A stretch of DNA of 64,000 bases from Mycobacteroides sp. LB1 (GTDB lineage Bacteria > Actinomycetota > Actinomycetes > Mycobacteriales > Mycobacteriaceae): the NCBI RefSeq assembly GCF_013449725.1, contig NZ_JACCFF010000002.1:1-64000 (forward strand), given 5' to 3'. Below the pieces are notes generated by a model that saw only the letters and a program-made list of their open reading frames with translations, was not told where the DNA came from and made no database searches. Position numbers and translations under genes: made by a program. Position 1 is the stretch's first letter, and every line of letters begins with the position of its first letter. This document shows, piece by piece, positions 21,753 through 31,896 of the stretch.

Positions 21753-22701
21753 GCGCGGCCAGTGACCTGTCGCGCTCCTCGGTGGCCGCGGGCACGATAT
21801 CGGCGTAGCCGAGGTAGCCGTGGATCATCGTCGGGGCGTTGTGAAGCTCGACCGGCACGCCGGCGCCGCCCAGCAGTTCGGCGTACTTGGCGCCGTCATC
21901 GCGGAGCGGATCGAACTGTGCCGTACCGATGAACGCCGGCGCCAAACCTTCGAAGCTCTCGGCCCGGGCCGGGACCAGTGTCGGGCCCGCGGTGGCGGGA
22001 TTGGTGTCCCCGAGATACCACTTGCTCAGCCCCGCGACGGTCTTGAAGTCCAGGACGGGCGCCTCTGCGTTCTCGATCATTGACGGCAGCGTCGTGTCGA
22101 AGGTGGTGGCCGGGTACCACAGCACCTGGAAGACCAATGGAATGTCATTATCGCGTGCCAGCTGCGCCATCACCGCCGACAGATTTCCGCCGGCCGAATC
22201 GCCGCCCACAGCAAGGCGGTCCGGGTCGCCACCGATCTCGGCGGCATGCGCGTGCACCCACTGCAGTGCAGCCCAGCAGTCTTCGACCGCGGCCGGGTAC
22301 GGGTGCTCCGGCGCCAGCCGGTAGTCCACTGACACCACCACGGCATCGGCCTGCACTGCTGCGGCGCGGGCAACTGCATCATGGGTGTCCAGGTCGCCGA
22401 TAACCCAGCCGCCGCCGTGGATCAACATGAAGACGGGACGCACGCCGCCCTCAGCCGGTGAATAGATGCGTACCGGTATCTCGCCCGCAGGGCCGGGGAT
22501 CGTACGGTCTTCGATCTTGGCCACTTCGATCCACGGCGGGCGTGCCGTGGCGACGGCCCGATACGCGTCTCTGGACGCCTGCGGACCGTCCGGCGAAACA
22601 AGTTGAATCGGAACAGCTTTCAGAATCTTGAGGATAATCGGATCGATGCTCGGTTCGGTGTGCGATGAGCCGCTTGCGTGAAGAGCGACAGAATCGGTCA
22701 T
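21730..22701 (-). CDS. Alpha/beta hydrolase of the hormone-sensitive lipase family (NlhH/LipI-like)
   Basis: A 323-residue esterase. It has the oxyanion-hole motif HGGGW, the nucleophile motif GDSAGGN, DPLRDDG with the catalytic Asp, and MIHGY with the His. It strongly resembles M. tuberculosis NlhH, including VVSVDYRLAPEHPYPA, and NlhH/LipI also lie upstream of priA there. It probably hydrolyses short-chain esters in the cytoplasm. The N-terminus MTDSVALHASGSS is partly encoded by the 22-bp repeat (here in antisense) and precedes the family start SIDPIILKIL. Confidence 0.92.
   Translation of the reverse strand: MTDSVALHASGSSHTEPSIDPIILKILKAVPIQLVSPDGPQASRDAYRAVATARPPWIEVAKIEDRTIPGPAGEIPVRIYSPAEGGVRPVFMLIHGGGWVIGDLDTHDAVARAAAVQADAVVVSVDYRLAPEHPYPAAVEDCWAALQWVHAHAAEIGGDPDRLAVGGDSAGGNLSAVMAQLARDNDIPLVFQVLWYPATTFDTTLPSMIENAEAPVLDFKTVAGLSKWYLGDTNPATAGPTLVPARAESFEGLAPAFIGTAQFDPLRDDGAKYAELLGGAGVPVELHNAPTMIHGYLGYADIVPAATEERDRSLAALKKALHG
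22664..22685 (+). repeat. 22-bp interspersed repeat, copy in the NlhH-like N-terminus
   Basis: It matches the repeat unit at 21 of 22 positions (one C-to-T). It lies antisense to the esterase gene, which reads it as ALHASGSS at codons 6-13. Confidence 0.8.
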
Positions 22702-22757
22702 GGCCTTACCCTAGCGGCACCCTCAGCGACGTCGGGTGCGTCTGCTAGAACCACCAG

Positions 22758-24761
22758 GTGACTGCGACGCGGGTAGTGGCCGAGCATGAGCCCGTTGCTC
22801 GGGTGCTGCCGTTGCTCACCGTGCCGCATCTAGACCGCGAGTTCGACTATCTGGTGTCGGCGGAGCAGTCCGATGATGCCCAGCCGGGGGTTCGGGTGCG
22901 GATCCGGTTCCACGGCAGGCTGGTGGACGCAATCCTGCTCGAACGCCGTTCCGAAAGCGACCATCCCGGGAAGCTCGGTTGGCTGGACCGTGTCGTGTCT
23001 CCGACTCGAGTGCTGACGCCGGATGTGCGCAGGCTGGTGGATGCGGTGGCGGCCCGCTACGCCGGAACCCGTGCAGACGTGCTGCGGCTGGCCCTGCCGC
23101 CCCGCCACGCGCGGGCAGAGCGGGAAACCCGCCCGGCGGCCGATGATTTCGTGGCACCGGCAATCGACGGTTCGGGTTGGGCCCGGTATCAGCGCGGCGA
23201 GCGATTCCTCGAGGCGCTGTCGCAGGACCGGGCCGCGCGTGCGGTGTGGCAGGCGCTGCCCGGGGAGGCCTGGACAACCCGCCTGGCCGAGGCCGCGGTG
23301 GCGGCGGCGGGCACCGGCAGGGGAGTCCTAGCGGTTGTTCCGGACCAGCGCGATATCGATGCGCTGGCCGCCGAGTGCGTGGAACACATTGGTCCACAAC
23401 GCGTCATTGCTCTCTCGGCGGAACTGGGCCCTGCCGAGCGGTACCGGCGCTGGCTGGCCATTCTGCGCGGTGACGCGACCGTGGTGATCGGGACCAGGGC
23501 CGCGGTGTTCGCGCCGGTGGCCAACCTGGGCCTGGTGATGGTGTGGGACGACGGCGATGACAACCTCTCCGAACCGCGCTCTCCGTATCCGCATGCCCGC
23601 GATGTGGCCATGCTGCGTGCGCACCAGCTGCGATGCGCTGCGGTGATCGGTGGATATGCGCGTACCGCCGAGTCTCAGGCGCTCGTCGAGAGCGGCTGGG
23701 CACATGACCTGGTTGCTGCCCGTCCGGTGGTGCGGAAGGCCGCCGCCCGCATCAGTGCTCTCGACGACAGCGGGTACGCGCAGGAACGCGATCCCGCGGC
23801 GCGGTCGGCACGCCTCCCCACGATCGCGCTGAACGCGGCTCGAGAGGCGCTGAAACGCGGACACTCGGTGCTCGTGCAGGTGCCGCGCCGGGGATACGTG
23901 CCGGCATTGGCGTGCACGAAATGCCGGACGGTCGCGCGGTGCCGCCACTGCACCGGCCCACTGGCACTGGACGGCCCAAGTCACACCTCGAGCCCCAGCT
24001 GTCGTTGGTGTGGGCGGGTCGATGCCGACCTGCGATGCGGTCGCTGCGGCGCGACCGCGGTGCGTGCCGTGGTGGTGGGCGCCCGCCGGACGGCCGAGGA
24101 GCTGGGCAGGGCGCTACCCGGAGTTCCGGTGGTGACGTCCGGCGGCGGCGAGGTGCATGCCATGGTCGCTGGACCGCCGACCCTGGTGGTGTGCACGCCG
24201 GGGGCAGAACCCTTGACACCCAACGGGTATGGTGCCGCGTTACTTCTGGACGCCTGGGCATTGCTAGGCCGTCAGGACCTACGCGCCACAGAAGACACCC
24301 TGCGGCGATGGATGGCCGCAGCCGCCCTGGTGCGCGGGCGTGAGGAAGGTGGAACGGTGGTTGTCGTCGCCGACGCCGCCCTGCCCACGGTGCAGGCACT
24401 CATCCGCTGGGATCCGGTGGGACACGCCGCCGCCGAACTGGCGGCACGCGCCGAGGTGGGGCTGCCGCCGCAGATGCACATCGCGGCCATCGACGGACTC
24501 GCCGAAGGGGTCGCCGCCCTCGTCGATTCCGCTGATCTCCCGGAGGGTGCGGAGCTACTGGGGCCGGTCGATCTGCCGGTCGGGGCACGTCGCCCGGCGG
24601 GGATATCCGAGGGTGCGGAGGTGGTGCGCATGCTCGTCCGGGTCGAACGTGCCGCGGGGCTGGAGATGGCCGCGGCTTTGCGCCGCGGGGTGGCGACGCT
24701 GAGCGCCCGGCGCGAAACCGAACCCGTCAGAGTTCAGATCGATCCGCTACACGTGGGCTGA
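22758..24761 (+). CDS. priA: Primosomal protein N' (PriA), actinobacterial helicase-dead form
   Basis: A 667-residue replication-restart protein. The N-terminal 3'-DNA binding domain (residues 15-115) and the eight-cysteine zinc-binding region (CTKC, CRHC, CRWC and CGRC, residues about 384-432) are kept. The Walker A site is lost: AGTGRGVLAVV stands where GTGSGKTEV is expected. The DEEH box reads DDGDD, so ATP hydrolysis is unlikely. The same loss is known for mycobacterial PriA. The GTG start at 22758 is 56 nt from the divergent esterase gene. Confidence 0.93.
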   Translation: MTATRVVAEHEPVARVLPLLTVPHLDREFDYLVSAEQSDDAQPGVRVRIRFHGRLVDAILLERRSESDHPGKLGWLDRVVSPTRVLTPDVRRLVDAVAARYAGTRADVLRLALPPRHARAERETRPAADDFVAPAIDGSGWARYQRGERFLEALSQDRAARAVWQALPGEAWTTRLAEAAVAAAGTGRGVLAVVPDQRDIDALAAECVEHIGPQRVIALSAELGPAERYRRWLAILRGDATVVIGTRAAVFAPVANLGLVMVWDDGDDNLSEPRSPYPHARDVAMLRAHQLRCAAVIGGYARTAESQALVESGWAHDLVAARPVVRKAAARISALDDSGYAQERDPAARSARLPTIALNAAREALKRGHSVLVQVPRRGYVPALACTKCRTVARCRHCTGPLALDGPSHTSSPSCRWCGRVDADLRCGRCGATAVRAVVVGARRTAEELGRALPGVPVVTSGGGEVHAMVAGPPTLVVCTPGAEPLTPNGYGAALLLDAWALLGRQDLRATEDTLRRWMAAAALVRGREEGGTVVVVADAALPTVQALIRWDPVGHAAAELAARAEVGLPPQMHIAAIDGLAEGVAALVDSADLPEGAELLGPVDLPVGARRPAGISEGAEVVRMLVRVERAAGLEMAAALRRGVATLSARRETEPVRVQIDPLHVG

Positions 24762-24772
24762 TCTGGCGAATT

Positions 24773-25390
24773 TCAACCATTTGCGGCGGCGAGACGCGGC
24801 GCGTTGGTAACTCCCGTCGCGAATGTCTCCACGATGTAGCCGACGAGCTCATCGCGGGTCATGTGGCGGGTGCTGGTCCACCAATTGATCACCATCAGAA
24901 TTCCGCCGGTCGCCAGTCGTGACCAGATGGGTGCGATGCACGTCATCTGCTCCGCCGGGAAGATGGCGCGCAGGTGTTCTTCGGTTACCTCGGCGATCAG
25001 GTCAAATATGCCGTGATCGAGGCGCTCCTTGGCCGTCAGGTCACGGTCCAGAGCGATGTAGAGCTCGGGCTCCGCAGTGATCCAATCGATCACCAAGTTG
25101 GCGAATGCGCGGAGCTGATTGCGGGTTTTGCCGACCATGCCCTCTTGCCAGGACCTGGTGATCACACGGTCGGCGTGGCGCCGGCTCAATGCGCGAAGCA
25201 GGTCGGCCTTGGTGGGAAATATCGCGTAGCACGCGGATCGGGCGAACCCGGCCTCCCGCGCCACTTCGGCGATGGAGACGGCGCCCCCACTCTTGCGAAT
25301 CGCACGTTCGGCGGCGTCGAGCAGTTCCTCTGTGCGCAGTCTGCGATCGTAGGGCGCGCCACTCGGCCGGCCTCGTCCTCTGGTAGCCAT
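24773..25390 (-). CDS. TetR-family transcriptional regulator
   Basis: About 205 residues. The N-terminal helix-turn-helix is AVSIAEVAREAGFARSACY followed by IFPTKADLLRAL; the C-terminal ligand domain is not recognised. I chose the ATG at 25390 (MATRGRGRPSG); starts at 25399 or a GTG at 25429 would add 3 to 13 residues. It is convergent with priA (11-nt gap) and divergent from fmt. No drug-pump or enzyme gene sits next to it, so the target is unknown; autoregulation from the 25391-25518 gap is likely. Confidence 0.88.
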   Translation of the reverse strand: MATRGRGRPSGAPYDRRLRTEELLDAAERAIRKSGGAVSIAEVAREAGFARSACYAIFPTKADLLRALSRRHADRVITRSWQEGMVGKTRNQLRAFANLVIDWITAEPELYIALDRDLTAKERLDHGIFDLIAEVTEEHLRAIFPAEQMTCIAPIWSRLATGGILMVINWWTSTRHMTRDELVGYIVETFATGVTNAPRLAAANG

Positions 25391-25518
25391 CGAAATCATG
25401 CTATCGGATGTATCCAGACTGCTTGGCACTATCCTCGGCGAAGCTCGGCACGCGACTGACCGCCCTCAGGTCCAGCCGGGATTCGATGCGGACGACACAC
25501 CTTTCATAGACTGACGCG

Positions 25519-26451
25519 GTGCGCATAGTGTTCGCCGGTACTCCGGCCCCGGCGTTGCCGTCGCTGCGAAGGCTGTTGGCCTCCCGTCATGAGGTGGTCG
25601 CGGTGTTGACGCGGCCCGACGCGCGTGCGGGGAGAGGACGAGCGTCGGCGGCCTCGCCGGTCGCAGAGCTGGCGCGCGAACACGGGCTGCCGGTGCTCGC
25701 GCCATCGCGCCCCAATGACCCTGAATTCATCGGTGAGCTCGCCGAGCTCGATCCCGAGTGCTGCGCCGTGGTCGCCTATGGCGCCTTGCTGAAACCTGAG
25801 TTGCTCGCGGTGCCCAGGCACGGTTGGGTGAATCTGCACTTCTCGCTTCTTCCGGCGTGGCGCGGTGCGGCACCCGTACAGGCGGCCATCGCGGCCGGAG
25901 ATGAGATCACGGGTGCTACCACGTTTCTCATCGAGCCCGCATTGGACAGTGGCCCCGTCTACGGGGTGGTTACCGAACGAATCCGCGCCGCCGACACCGC
26001 CGGTGCGCTGTTGGGCAGGCTCGCCGAATCCGGTGCGGGTCTCCTCGAATCGACGATGGACGGGATTGGGGACGGGGCATTGGTGGCGGTTCGGCAGGTG
26101 GCCGACGGAGTGAGCAGCGCGTCGAAGATCACCGTCGAGCAGGCGCGTATCCGCTGGGAGCTTCCCTCCCATGCGATCGACCGCCATGTTCGGGCCATGA
26201 CCCCCGAACCCGGCGCCTGGACAACCATTGGGGAGACTCGAGTGAAGGTTGGACCGATCCGCATGGATATTGACGAGCACAGTGAGCATCTGGATCCGGG
26301 CGCTGTCGTGGTGCGCAAGCGCGACGTGTTGGTCGGCACCGGTACCACGGCCGTAGCCCTCAACGAGGTGCAGCCTCAAGGAAAGAAGCTGATGAATGCG
26401 GTGGATTGGGCTCGCGGGGCCCGACTCGACGCGGAGGTTCGCGCGCTGTGA
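25519..26451 (+). CDS. fmt: Methionyl-tRNA formyltransferase
   Basis: A 310-residue enzyme that formylates initiator Met-tRNA with 10-formyl-tetrahydrofolate. It begins [18 protein letters not shown]. The active-site stretch [18 protein letters not shown] and [16 protein letters not shown] are present, and a C-terminal OB-fold domain follows from about residue 205. The GTG at 25519 is the likely start. Its stop overlaps the rsmB start as GTGA. Peptide deformylase (def), often adjacent in other bacteria, is not here. Confidence 0.95.
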   Translation: MRIVFAGTPAPALPSLRRLLASRHEVVAVLTRPDARAGRGRASAASPVAELAREHGLPVLAPSRPNDPEFIGELAELDPECCAVVAYGALLKPELLAVPRHGWVNLHFSLLPAWRGAAPVQAAIAAGDEITGATTFLIEPALDSGPVYGVVTERIRAADTAGALLGRLAESGAGLLESTMDGIGDGALVAVRQVADGVSSASKITVEQARIRWELPSHAIDRHVRAMTPEPGAWTTIGETRVKVGPIRMDIDEHSEHLDPGAVVVRKRDVLVGTGTTAVALNEVQPQGKKLMNAVDWARGARLDAEVRAL

Positions 26452-27851
26452 GCACACGCCCGCCGCGCCGACGGCCCGACCAGGATTCACGCCCGAGTGA
26501 GCGCACCCGCCAGCGGCTCGACCCAGCACGTCAGGCCGCGCTCGACGTGCTGCGCGCGGTGGCGCGTGACGACGCGTACGCCAATCTGGCGCTGCCCGCG
26601 CTGTTGCGTGAGCGCGGCATCACCGGTCGCGACGCAGCCTTCGCCACCGAGCTCACCTACGGAACATGCAGGGCCAGTGGCCTTCTCGATGCGGTGATCG
26701 CATCGGCCGCGGGACGCTCGATGGACCAGGTGGATGAGGGACTACGTGATCCGTTGCGGCTGGGCGCCTATCAGCTGCTGCGGACTCGCGTCGAACCCCA
26801 CGCCGCGCTCTCGACCACCGTGGACGCCGTAGCCGTCGAATTCGAGGCGGGCAGAGCCGGTTTCGTCAATGCGGTACTGCGGACGATCTCGCGTCGCGAT
26901 GAGCGGGAATGGGTGGACGAGTTGGCCCCGCCGGAGTCGGACCGTATCGGACGGCTCGCCTTCGCGACCGCACACCCCCGGTGGATCGCTCAAGCGTTCT
27001 CCGATGCGCTCGGCCCGGCGAGTTCGGAGCTCGGCGAGGTGCTCGCCAGCGACGATGAGCGCCCGGTCGTTCACCTCGCTGCACGTCCGGGCCATATCGA
27101 CGCGTTAACACTGGCCGACGAGGTGGGTGGCACCGTTGGCCGCTACTCGCCTTATGCGGTGTACCTGCCCGGTGGAAACCCGGGCCGGCTGGAGTCCGTG
27201 CGCGACGGCCTGGCACAGGTGCAGGACGAAGGCAGCCAGCTGGTCGCGCGTGCGACCGCACTGGCTCCACTGGAAGGCGCCGACACGCAATGGCTCGACC
27301 TGTGCGCGGGGCCGGGCGGCAAGACCGCGCTGCTGGGCGCGCTGGCCGCGGAGCATGGTGCCCAGGTGACCGCCATCGAGATCGCCCCGCATCGCGCCGC
27401 GTTGGTGGCCACTGCCACGAAATCCTTGCCGGTGACGGTGCTCACCGTGGATGGGCGGGAGAGCGGGTTGCCTGCCGCGTCCTTCGACCGAGTACTGGTG
27501 GACGCGCCGTGCACCGGCCTGGGCGCGTTGCGCCGCCGCCCCGAGGCGCGCTGGCGTCGTCAACCGGGGGATATCCCGGAGCTGGTCAAGCTGCAACGCG
27601 AATTACTTTTCAGCGCAATCGAATTGACTCGACCAGGTGGCATTATCGTGTACAGCACCTGTTCGCCGCACCTGGCGGAGACAGTGGGCGTGGTATCGGA
27701 TGCGGTGCGGCGTCACCCGGTGACCGCCGAAGACGCCCGTGCGGTGTTCCCCGGTGTGGACGGGCTCGGGGGCTCCGACGCGGTGCAGCTGTGGCCGCAC
27801 CGACATGGCACCGATGCCATGTTCACCGCCCTGCTGCGCAAACACGCATGA
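26448..27851 (+). CDS. rsmB: 16S rRNA (cytosine-967-C5) methyltransferase
   Basis: About 467 residues. The N-terminal NusB-like RNA-binding domain spans residues 30-165. The C-terminal SAM-dependent methyltransferase domain has [28 protein letters not shown] and the catalytic Cys in VYSTCSPH. I chose the GTG at 26448, which overlaps the fmt stop (GTGA). The tail before the NusB domain is basic ([11 protein letters not shown]). It is the ortholog of M. tuberculosis fmu and lies in the same order fmt-rsmB-rpe-ribD. Confidence 0.94.
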   Translation: MSTRPPRRRPDQDSRPSERTRQRLDPARQAALDVLRAVARDDAYANLALPALLRERGITGRDAAFATELTYGTCRASGLLDAVIASAAGRSMDQVDEGLRDPLRLGAYQLLRTRVEPHAALSTTVDAVAVEFEAGRAGFVNAVLRTISRRDEREWVDELAPPESDRIGRLAFATAHPRWIAQAFSDALGPASSELGEVLASDDERPVVHLAARPGHIDALTLADEVGGTVGRYSPYAVYLPGGNPGRLESVRDGLAQVQDEGSQLVARATALAPLEGADTQWLDLCAGPGGKTALLGALAAEHGAQVTAIEIAPHRAALVATATKSLPVTVLTVDGRESGLPAASFDRVLVDAPCTGLGALRRRPEARWRRQPGDIPELVKLQRELLFSAIELTRPGGIIVYSTCSPHLAETVGVVSDAVRRHPVTAEDARAVFPGVDGLGGSDAVQLWPHRHGTDAMFTALLRKHA

Positions 27852-27873
27852 AGCGGCACATAAGCTGAGAGCT

Positions 27874-28563
27874 GTGTCTGACTCTCTCCGCGCTCCCATG
27901 ATCGCCCCGTCGATCCTGTCCGCCGATTTCGCACGTCTCGCCGACGAGATGGCGGCCGTGACGGGAGCCGACTGGCTACACGTGGACGTGATGGATGGGC
28001 ATTTCGTGCCGAACCTGACGCTGGGGCTGCCCGTTGTCGACAGCCTGCTGGCCGCAACCGATATCCCCATCGACTGCCATCTGATGATCGATAACCCGGA
28101 TCGTTGGGCACCGGGATATGCCGAGGCCGGTGCGTACAACGTGACGTTCCACGCCGAGGCCACGGACAATCCCGTCGCCGTCGCCCGCGATATCCGCGCC
28201 GCGGGCGCCAAGGCCGGCCTCAGCATAAAACCGGGTACGCCTTTGGACCCATATCTAGAGGTGCTCAAGGACTTTGACACGCTGCTGGTGATGTCGGTCG
28301 AACCCGGATTCGGCGGGCAATCCTTCATCGCAGGCGTGCTGGACAAGGTGCGTGCGGTGCGTAAGCTCGTCGATTCGGGTGAGCTCACCGTGCTCGTGGA
28401 GATCGACGGCGGCATCAACGCCGATACCATCGAGCAAGCCGCCGAGGCAGGTGTCGACTGTTTCGTCGCGGGTTCGGCGGTCTACGGTGCGCAGGACCCC
28501 GAAGCGGCGGTGCGGGCTCTGCGTGAGCAAGCCGCCAGGGCAGCAGCACATTCGGCTCGCTGA
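27874..28563 (+). CDS. rpe: Ribulose-phosphate 3-epimerase
   Basis: A 229-residue TIM-barrel enzyme of the pentose phosphate pathway, interconverting ribulose 5-phosphate and xylulose 5-phosphate. Motifs are [29 protein letters not shown], the GFGGQSF phosphate loop and EIDGGIN. I used the GTG at 27874 ([13 protein letters not shown]); the ATG at 27898 is an alternative. It is 22 nt after rsmB, and the next ATG (ribD) begins one base after its stop. Confidence 0.94.
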   Translation: MSDSLRAPMIAPSILSADFARLADEMAAVTGADWLHVDVMDGHFVPNLTLGLPVVDSLLAATDIPIDCHLMIDNPDRWAPGYAEAGAYNVTFHAEATDNPVAVARDIRAAGAKAGLSIKPGTPLDPYLEVLKDFDTLLVMSVEPGFGGQSFIAGVLDKVRAVRKLVDSGELTVLVEIDGGINADTIEQAAEAGVDCFVAGSAVYGAQDPEAAVRALREQAARAAAHSAR

Positions 28564-28564
28564 T

Positions 28565-29587
28565 ATGACCGATCCGATCGGTCTCGACGCCGCCATGGAT
28601 CTCGCGATCCGGGCCGCCGAAGAGGTCAAGGGCAGCACGTACCCGAATCCGCCTGTTGGCGCGGTGATCCTGGATGGGGCGGGGGCAGTCGTTGGCGTGG
28701 GCGGGACGCGGCCGCCCGGGCAGGAGCATGCCGAGGTGGTGGCACTGGCCCGGGCCGGCGACGCCGCGGCGGGCGGTACCGCCGTCGTGACCCTGGAACC
28801 GTGCAATCATCAGGGGCGAACCGGGCCATGTGTGGATGCGCTTGTCGTGGCGGGTATTTCACGTGTTGTCTACGCCGTCGCCGACCCTAATCCGCAAGCA
28901 TCCGGTGGAGCCGAGCGCCTGCGCACGTTGGGTGTCGAGGTCCTCGACGGTGTCGGCGCTGACCGTGTCGCCGTGGGACCGCTACGGGAATGGCTGCACA
29001 AACAGCGCACCGGGCGTCCCCACGTCACGTGGAAGTACGGTGCCAGTGTCGACGGCCGAAGCGCCGCCAACGACGGCACCAGCCAATGGATCACCAGCGA
29101 GCAGTCGCGGGCCGATGTGCATCGGAGGAGGGCGTTCGCCGATGCCGTTCTGGTGGGCACCGGCACGGTATTCGCGGACGACCCGCAGCTCACCGCACGC
29201 ACCCCCGATAACGTGCTACTTCCGCATCAGCCGCTGCGGGTCGTCGTCGGCATGCGTGAGGTCTCCTCGGACGCAAAGGTTTTGAACGACGACTCGCACA
29301 CCATGGTGATCCGGACCCACGACCCGGCCGAGGTGCTTGCGGCACTGGGGGATCGCACCGACATCATCCTGGAAGGCGGGCCGACATTGGCCGGGGCCTT
29401 CCTGCGTGCCGGCCTGGTGGACCGGATCTTGGCCTATCTTGCGCCGATGCTGTTGGGCGGCAACGTCCCCGCCGTCGGGGATATCGGCGTCACCACCCTG
29501 TCACGCGCGCTGCGCTGGGAGTACGACGATATCGAGCGGATGGGGCCCGATGTGCTACTCAGTCTCGTTCCCCGACTTACGATGTGA
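28565..29587 (+). CDS. ribD: Bifunctional riboflavin deaminase/reductase RibD (RibG)
   Basis: A 340-residue fusion. The N-terminal cytidine-deaminase-like domain has zinc motifs HAEVVAL and [11 protein letters not shown]. The C-terminal NADPH reductase domain (from about residue 150) has [23 protein letters not shown] and [13 protein letters not shown]. Together they carry out the second and third steps of riboflavin synthesis. The ATG at 28565 follows the rpe stop. The last 33 nt overlap the convergent MFS transporter gene. Confidence 0.94.
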   Translation: MTDPIGLDAAMDLAIRAAEEVKGSTYPNPPVGAVILDGAGAVVGVGGTRPPGQEHAEVVALARAGDAAAGGTAVVTLEPCNHQGRTGPCVDALVVAGISRVVYAVADPNPQASGGAERLRTLGVEVLDGVGADRVAVGPLREWLHKQRTGRPHVTWKYGASVDGRSAANDGTSQWITSEQSRADVHRRRAFADAVLVGTGTVFADDPQLTARTPDNVLLPHQPLRVVVGMREVSSDAKVLNDDSHTMVIRTHDPAEVLAALGDRTDIILEGGPTLAGAFLRAGLVDRILAYLAPMLLGGNVPAVGDIGVTTLSRALRWEYDDIERMGPDVLLSLVPRLTM

Positions 29588-31087
29588 ACCAACGAATATC
29601 GCGATCACCGCGCCCAATAGACAGATGATTGCCGTGGCCCGGAACATCTCGCTGTACTCGAGGCTGTAGGCCTGGACGAACCTATCGGCGAGCCGTTGCA
29701 CATCAAGGAGGCTCGGCTTTTCGGGCTTGGGTTCCTTGGCGGTCAGCTCGTCGAAGATCTGGTAGAAGCGGTGAATACCCCAGCCTCCGAGGGCCGCCAT
29801 CCCGATCAGCATGCCTGTCATCCGTGCCACCACCACGAGCGCCGACGCGATGCCGTGCTGTGCGGCCGGCACCACGCGTAGCGCAGCCGAGGACAGCGGG
29901 CCAATTACCAGGCCGAGGCCGATACCGGCGACAGCCAGGTCCACATCCAGCCGGGGCAACGTGATGAATCCGAAATTGTGCACGGCTGCCAACACGTCCA
30001 CTGGCCAGCCGGATATCAAGTGGTACCCGAACGCGGCGATCAGCAGGCCGCCAACTGCGATGATCCTGTCGCCGAACCGGGTCGCGAGCCAGCCGCCGAC
30101 GATCGCACCGATCGGCAGCGCGACCAGGAACCGTGACAGCAGGAACACGGCATCGGCCTTGTTCATCCCCAGCACACCCTGGCCCAGCAGCTCGACGTTG
30201 ACCAGCGTCACCATGAGGGCTGCGCCAGCGGCCAGGGAAGCAGCCAGTGCCGCTAGGAACGGGCCGATGCGAACCCCTTCGGGGCTGATCAGCCGGGTCT
30301 TGGCGCGCCATTCCCACAGGATGAAGGCGAGGAACGCGACCGCGGATGCTGTGAGTACCGGCAGTGCCCATGTGGGTAGCGCGGACACCTTGGGGTCCGG
30401 GCTGTAGAGGCCTACTACCAGCAGGCCCAACGCGATGGCCAGTAGTGCGCCGCCGACGATGTCCACCTTTGGACGGTTCGGATCCTGCTGGTGTGCGGGG
30501 ACGCTGAACTGGACTAGCACGATGGCGATGATCGCCAGCGGCACATTGACCCAGAAGATGCTGGTCCACGTGCCGAACAGCCATACACACAACACGCCGT
30601 ATAGCGGCCCCAGGACGCTGCCGAGTTCTTGGGCGGCACCGATCCCGCCGAGGACCGTCGCACGATCGCGTTTGGCCCACAGATCGGCACCCAGAGCCAG
30701 GGTGACCGGCAACAGGGCACCGCTCGCCACACCCTGGATGACCCGGCCCGCGACCAGCATCGTGAGATCGGTGGACATCGCGGTGACGACAGAACCGATC
30801 GCGAAACCTGCGAGAGCCACTTGCAGGATCAGGCGGCGGCCGAATCGGTCGGAGGCCTGACCCAGCAGCGGCATCGCGGCGATATAGCCCAGGAGGTACC
30901 CGGTAACGATGGGAGTGACCTGCTGGACGTTGTTCAGCGCGATGCCGACACTGGTCATGATGTCGGTGATGACGCTGACCACGACATAGGTGTCGAGGGC
31001 ACCCAACAGCACCGCCAGGCCTCCGGCGCCGATCGCGATGCTGCGATGCCGCAGCGGGAGGCTGGTGTCCTGGGTAGTGGTGGTCAC
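29555..31087 (-). CDS. MFS transporter P55-type (Rv1410c homologue), 14-helix family
   Basis: A 510-residue membrane protein of the DHA2 family, with motif A-like [13 protein letters not shown] after helix 2 and about fourteen hydrophobic helices. Its start overlaps the lprG stop as ATGA, the same operon as in M. tuberculosis. There P55 and LprG together move triacylglycerides and lipoglycans to the outer envelope and affect intrinsic drug tolerance (known for the pair). Its 3' end overlaps ribD by 33 nt. The ortholog assignment rests on context and family, not on a search. Confidence 0.93.
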   Translation of the reverse strand: MTTTTQDTSLPLRHRSIAIGAGGLAVLLGALDTYVVVSVITDIMTSVGIALNNVQQVTPIVTGYLLGYIAAMPLLGQASDRFGRRLILQVALAGFAIGSVVTAMSTDLTMLVAGRVIQGVASGALLPVTLALGADLWAKRDRATVLGGIGAAQELGSVLGPLYGVLCVWLFGTWTSIFWVNVPLAIIAIVLVQFSVPAHQQDPNRPKVDIVGGALLAIALGLLVVGLYSPDPKVSALPTWALPVLTASAVAFLAFILWEWRAKTRLISPEGVRIGPFLAALAASLAAGAALMVTLVNVELLGQGVLGMNKADAVFLLSRFLVALPIGAIVGGWLATRFGDRIIAVGGLLIAAFGYHLISGWPVDVLAAVHNFGFITLPRLDVDLAVAGIGLGLVIGPLSSAALRVVPAAQHGIASALVVVARMTGMLIGMAALGGWGIHRFYQIFDELTAKEPKPEKPSLLDVQRLADRFVQAYSLEYSEMFRATAIICLLGAVIAIFVGSHRKSGNETE

Positions 31088-31758
31088 GAGGCCGGCTTGT
31101 CGACCGTGACCGGCTTGCCCCAGTCGGACAACGACATCTCAATGGTGTTGCCCGGGGACGTGTCGACGCTGATCTTGGTCAGTGTGTGATTGCCGTCCTT
31201 CTGGATCCACGCCTTGCCCGGGATGTCGGAGGTGAGCTTGGAGCCGGCGAAGGTGTTGATGGCGTCCTTACCCACCGTCCCGGTCACGAGAACCGAATCG
31301 ACACCGTCGACGGTCTCGGTCTTCTCAGACTTGGCGCCGGTGAAGTTCGACAGCAGGTTGGCCAACCCCTTGTTGGGATCCAGGATGATCCCGACGTCGT
31401 ACACCTCCTTAACGGGTCCCATGCTCGTGTAGGCGCTGGTGAGTTGGGCGAACAACTCGCCGTCGACCACGACGAAAGGCAGCTCCAGTCCGCCGGTCTT
31501 GGCGGTGCCCTTGGCGGCCACTGCCGGTGTGGTGGTCAGATCGCCGGTGAGTTCGGAGAGCTTGAGGGTTGGCTTGTCGCCGGTGACCTTGAGCACGAGG
31601 TGTGTGCTCGTCTGTGTCTTGGTGGTGGCTGCTGACTCACTAAGGAGTGTGGCGGCCTCGGGCAAATTGACGTCGGCCTTCTCGGTCTTGGAGCAGCCGG
31701 CAAGGGCGATGGCGGCGATGGCGACGGGGATAAGGGCGAGGCGGATGCGGTTGCGCAT
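31084..31758 (-). CDS. lprG: Lipoprotein LprG (lipid carrier, partner of P55)
   Basis: A 224-residue lipoprotein. The signal peptide ends in the lipobox LAGC (Cys near residue 22). The mature domain has the LppX_LprAFG-type beta/alpha half-barrel pattern ([51 protein letters not shown]), which in M. tuberculosis holds acylated glycolipids and triacylglyceride. It is the first gene of the lprG-P55 operon, with a 4-nt overlap. It is divergent from a secreted protease across a 138-nt region that contains an inverted repeat. Confidence 0.95.
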   Translation of the reverse strand: MRNRIRLALIPVAIAAIALAGCSKTEKADVNLPEAATLLSESAATTKTQTSTHLVLKVTGDKPTLKLSELTGDLTTTPAVAAKGTAKTGGLELPFVVVDGELFAQLTSAYTSMGPVKEVYDVGIILDPNKGLANLLSNFTGAKSEKTETVDGVDSVLVTGTVGKDAINTFAGSKLTSDIPGKAWIQKDGNHTLTKISVDTSPGNTIEMSLSDWGKPVTVDKPAS

Positions 31759-31813
31759 GCGTCCGATCGTAGAGGCTGAGCGCTACCCCTGGGAGGCTCG
31801 CGACACGTCGACG

Positions 31814-31843
31814 TTGCTGGTGATGAAATTGACACCCCAGCAA
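31814..31843. promoter_or_regulatory. Inverted repeat between lprG and the secreted protease gene
   Basis: TTGCTGG (31814-31820) and CCAGCAA (31837-31843) are perfect 7-bp arms around a 16-nt AT-rich centre. It lies in the shared upstream region of two divergent genes, so it is a plausible operator, but no regulator is known. Confidence 0.35.
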
Positions 31844-31896
31844 TCCGGCGCCATGCTCGTTTGCAGGGCGGGATTGTCAACCGAGGGCTGGTTGTT

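Noticed and set aside
27874..27897. rpe N-terminus (SDSLRAP) as a decayed copy of the repeat
   Set aside because: Only a few bases agree once aligned to the unit; the resemblance to SDALRAS is too weak.
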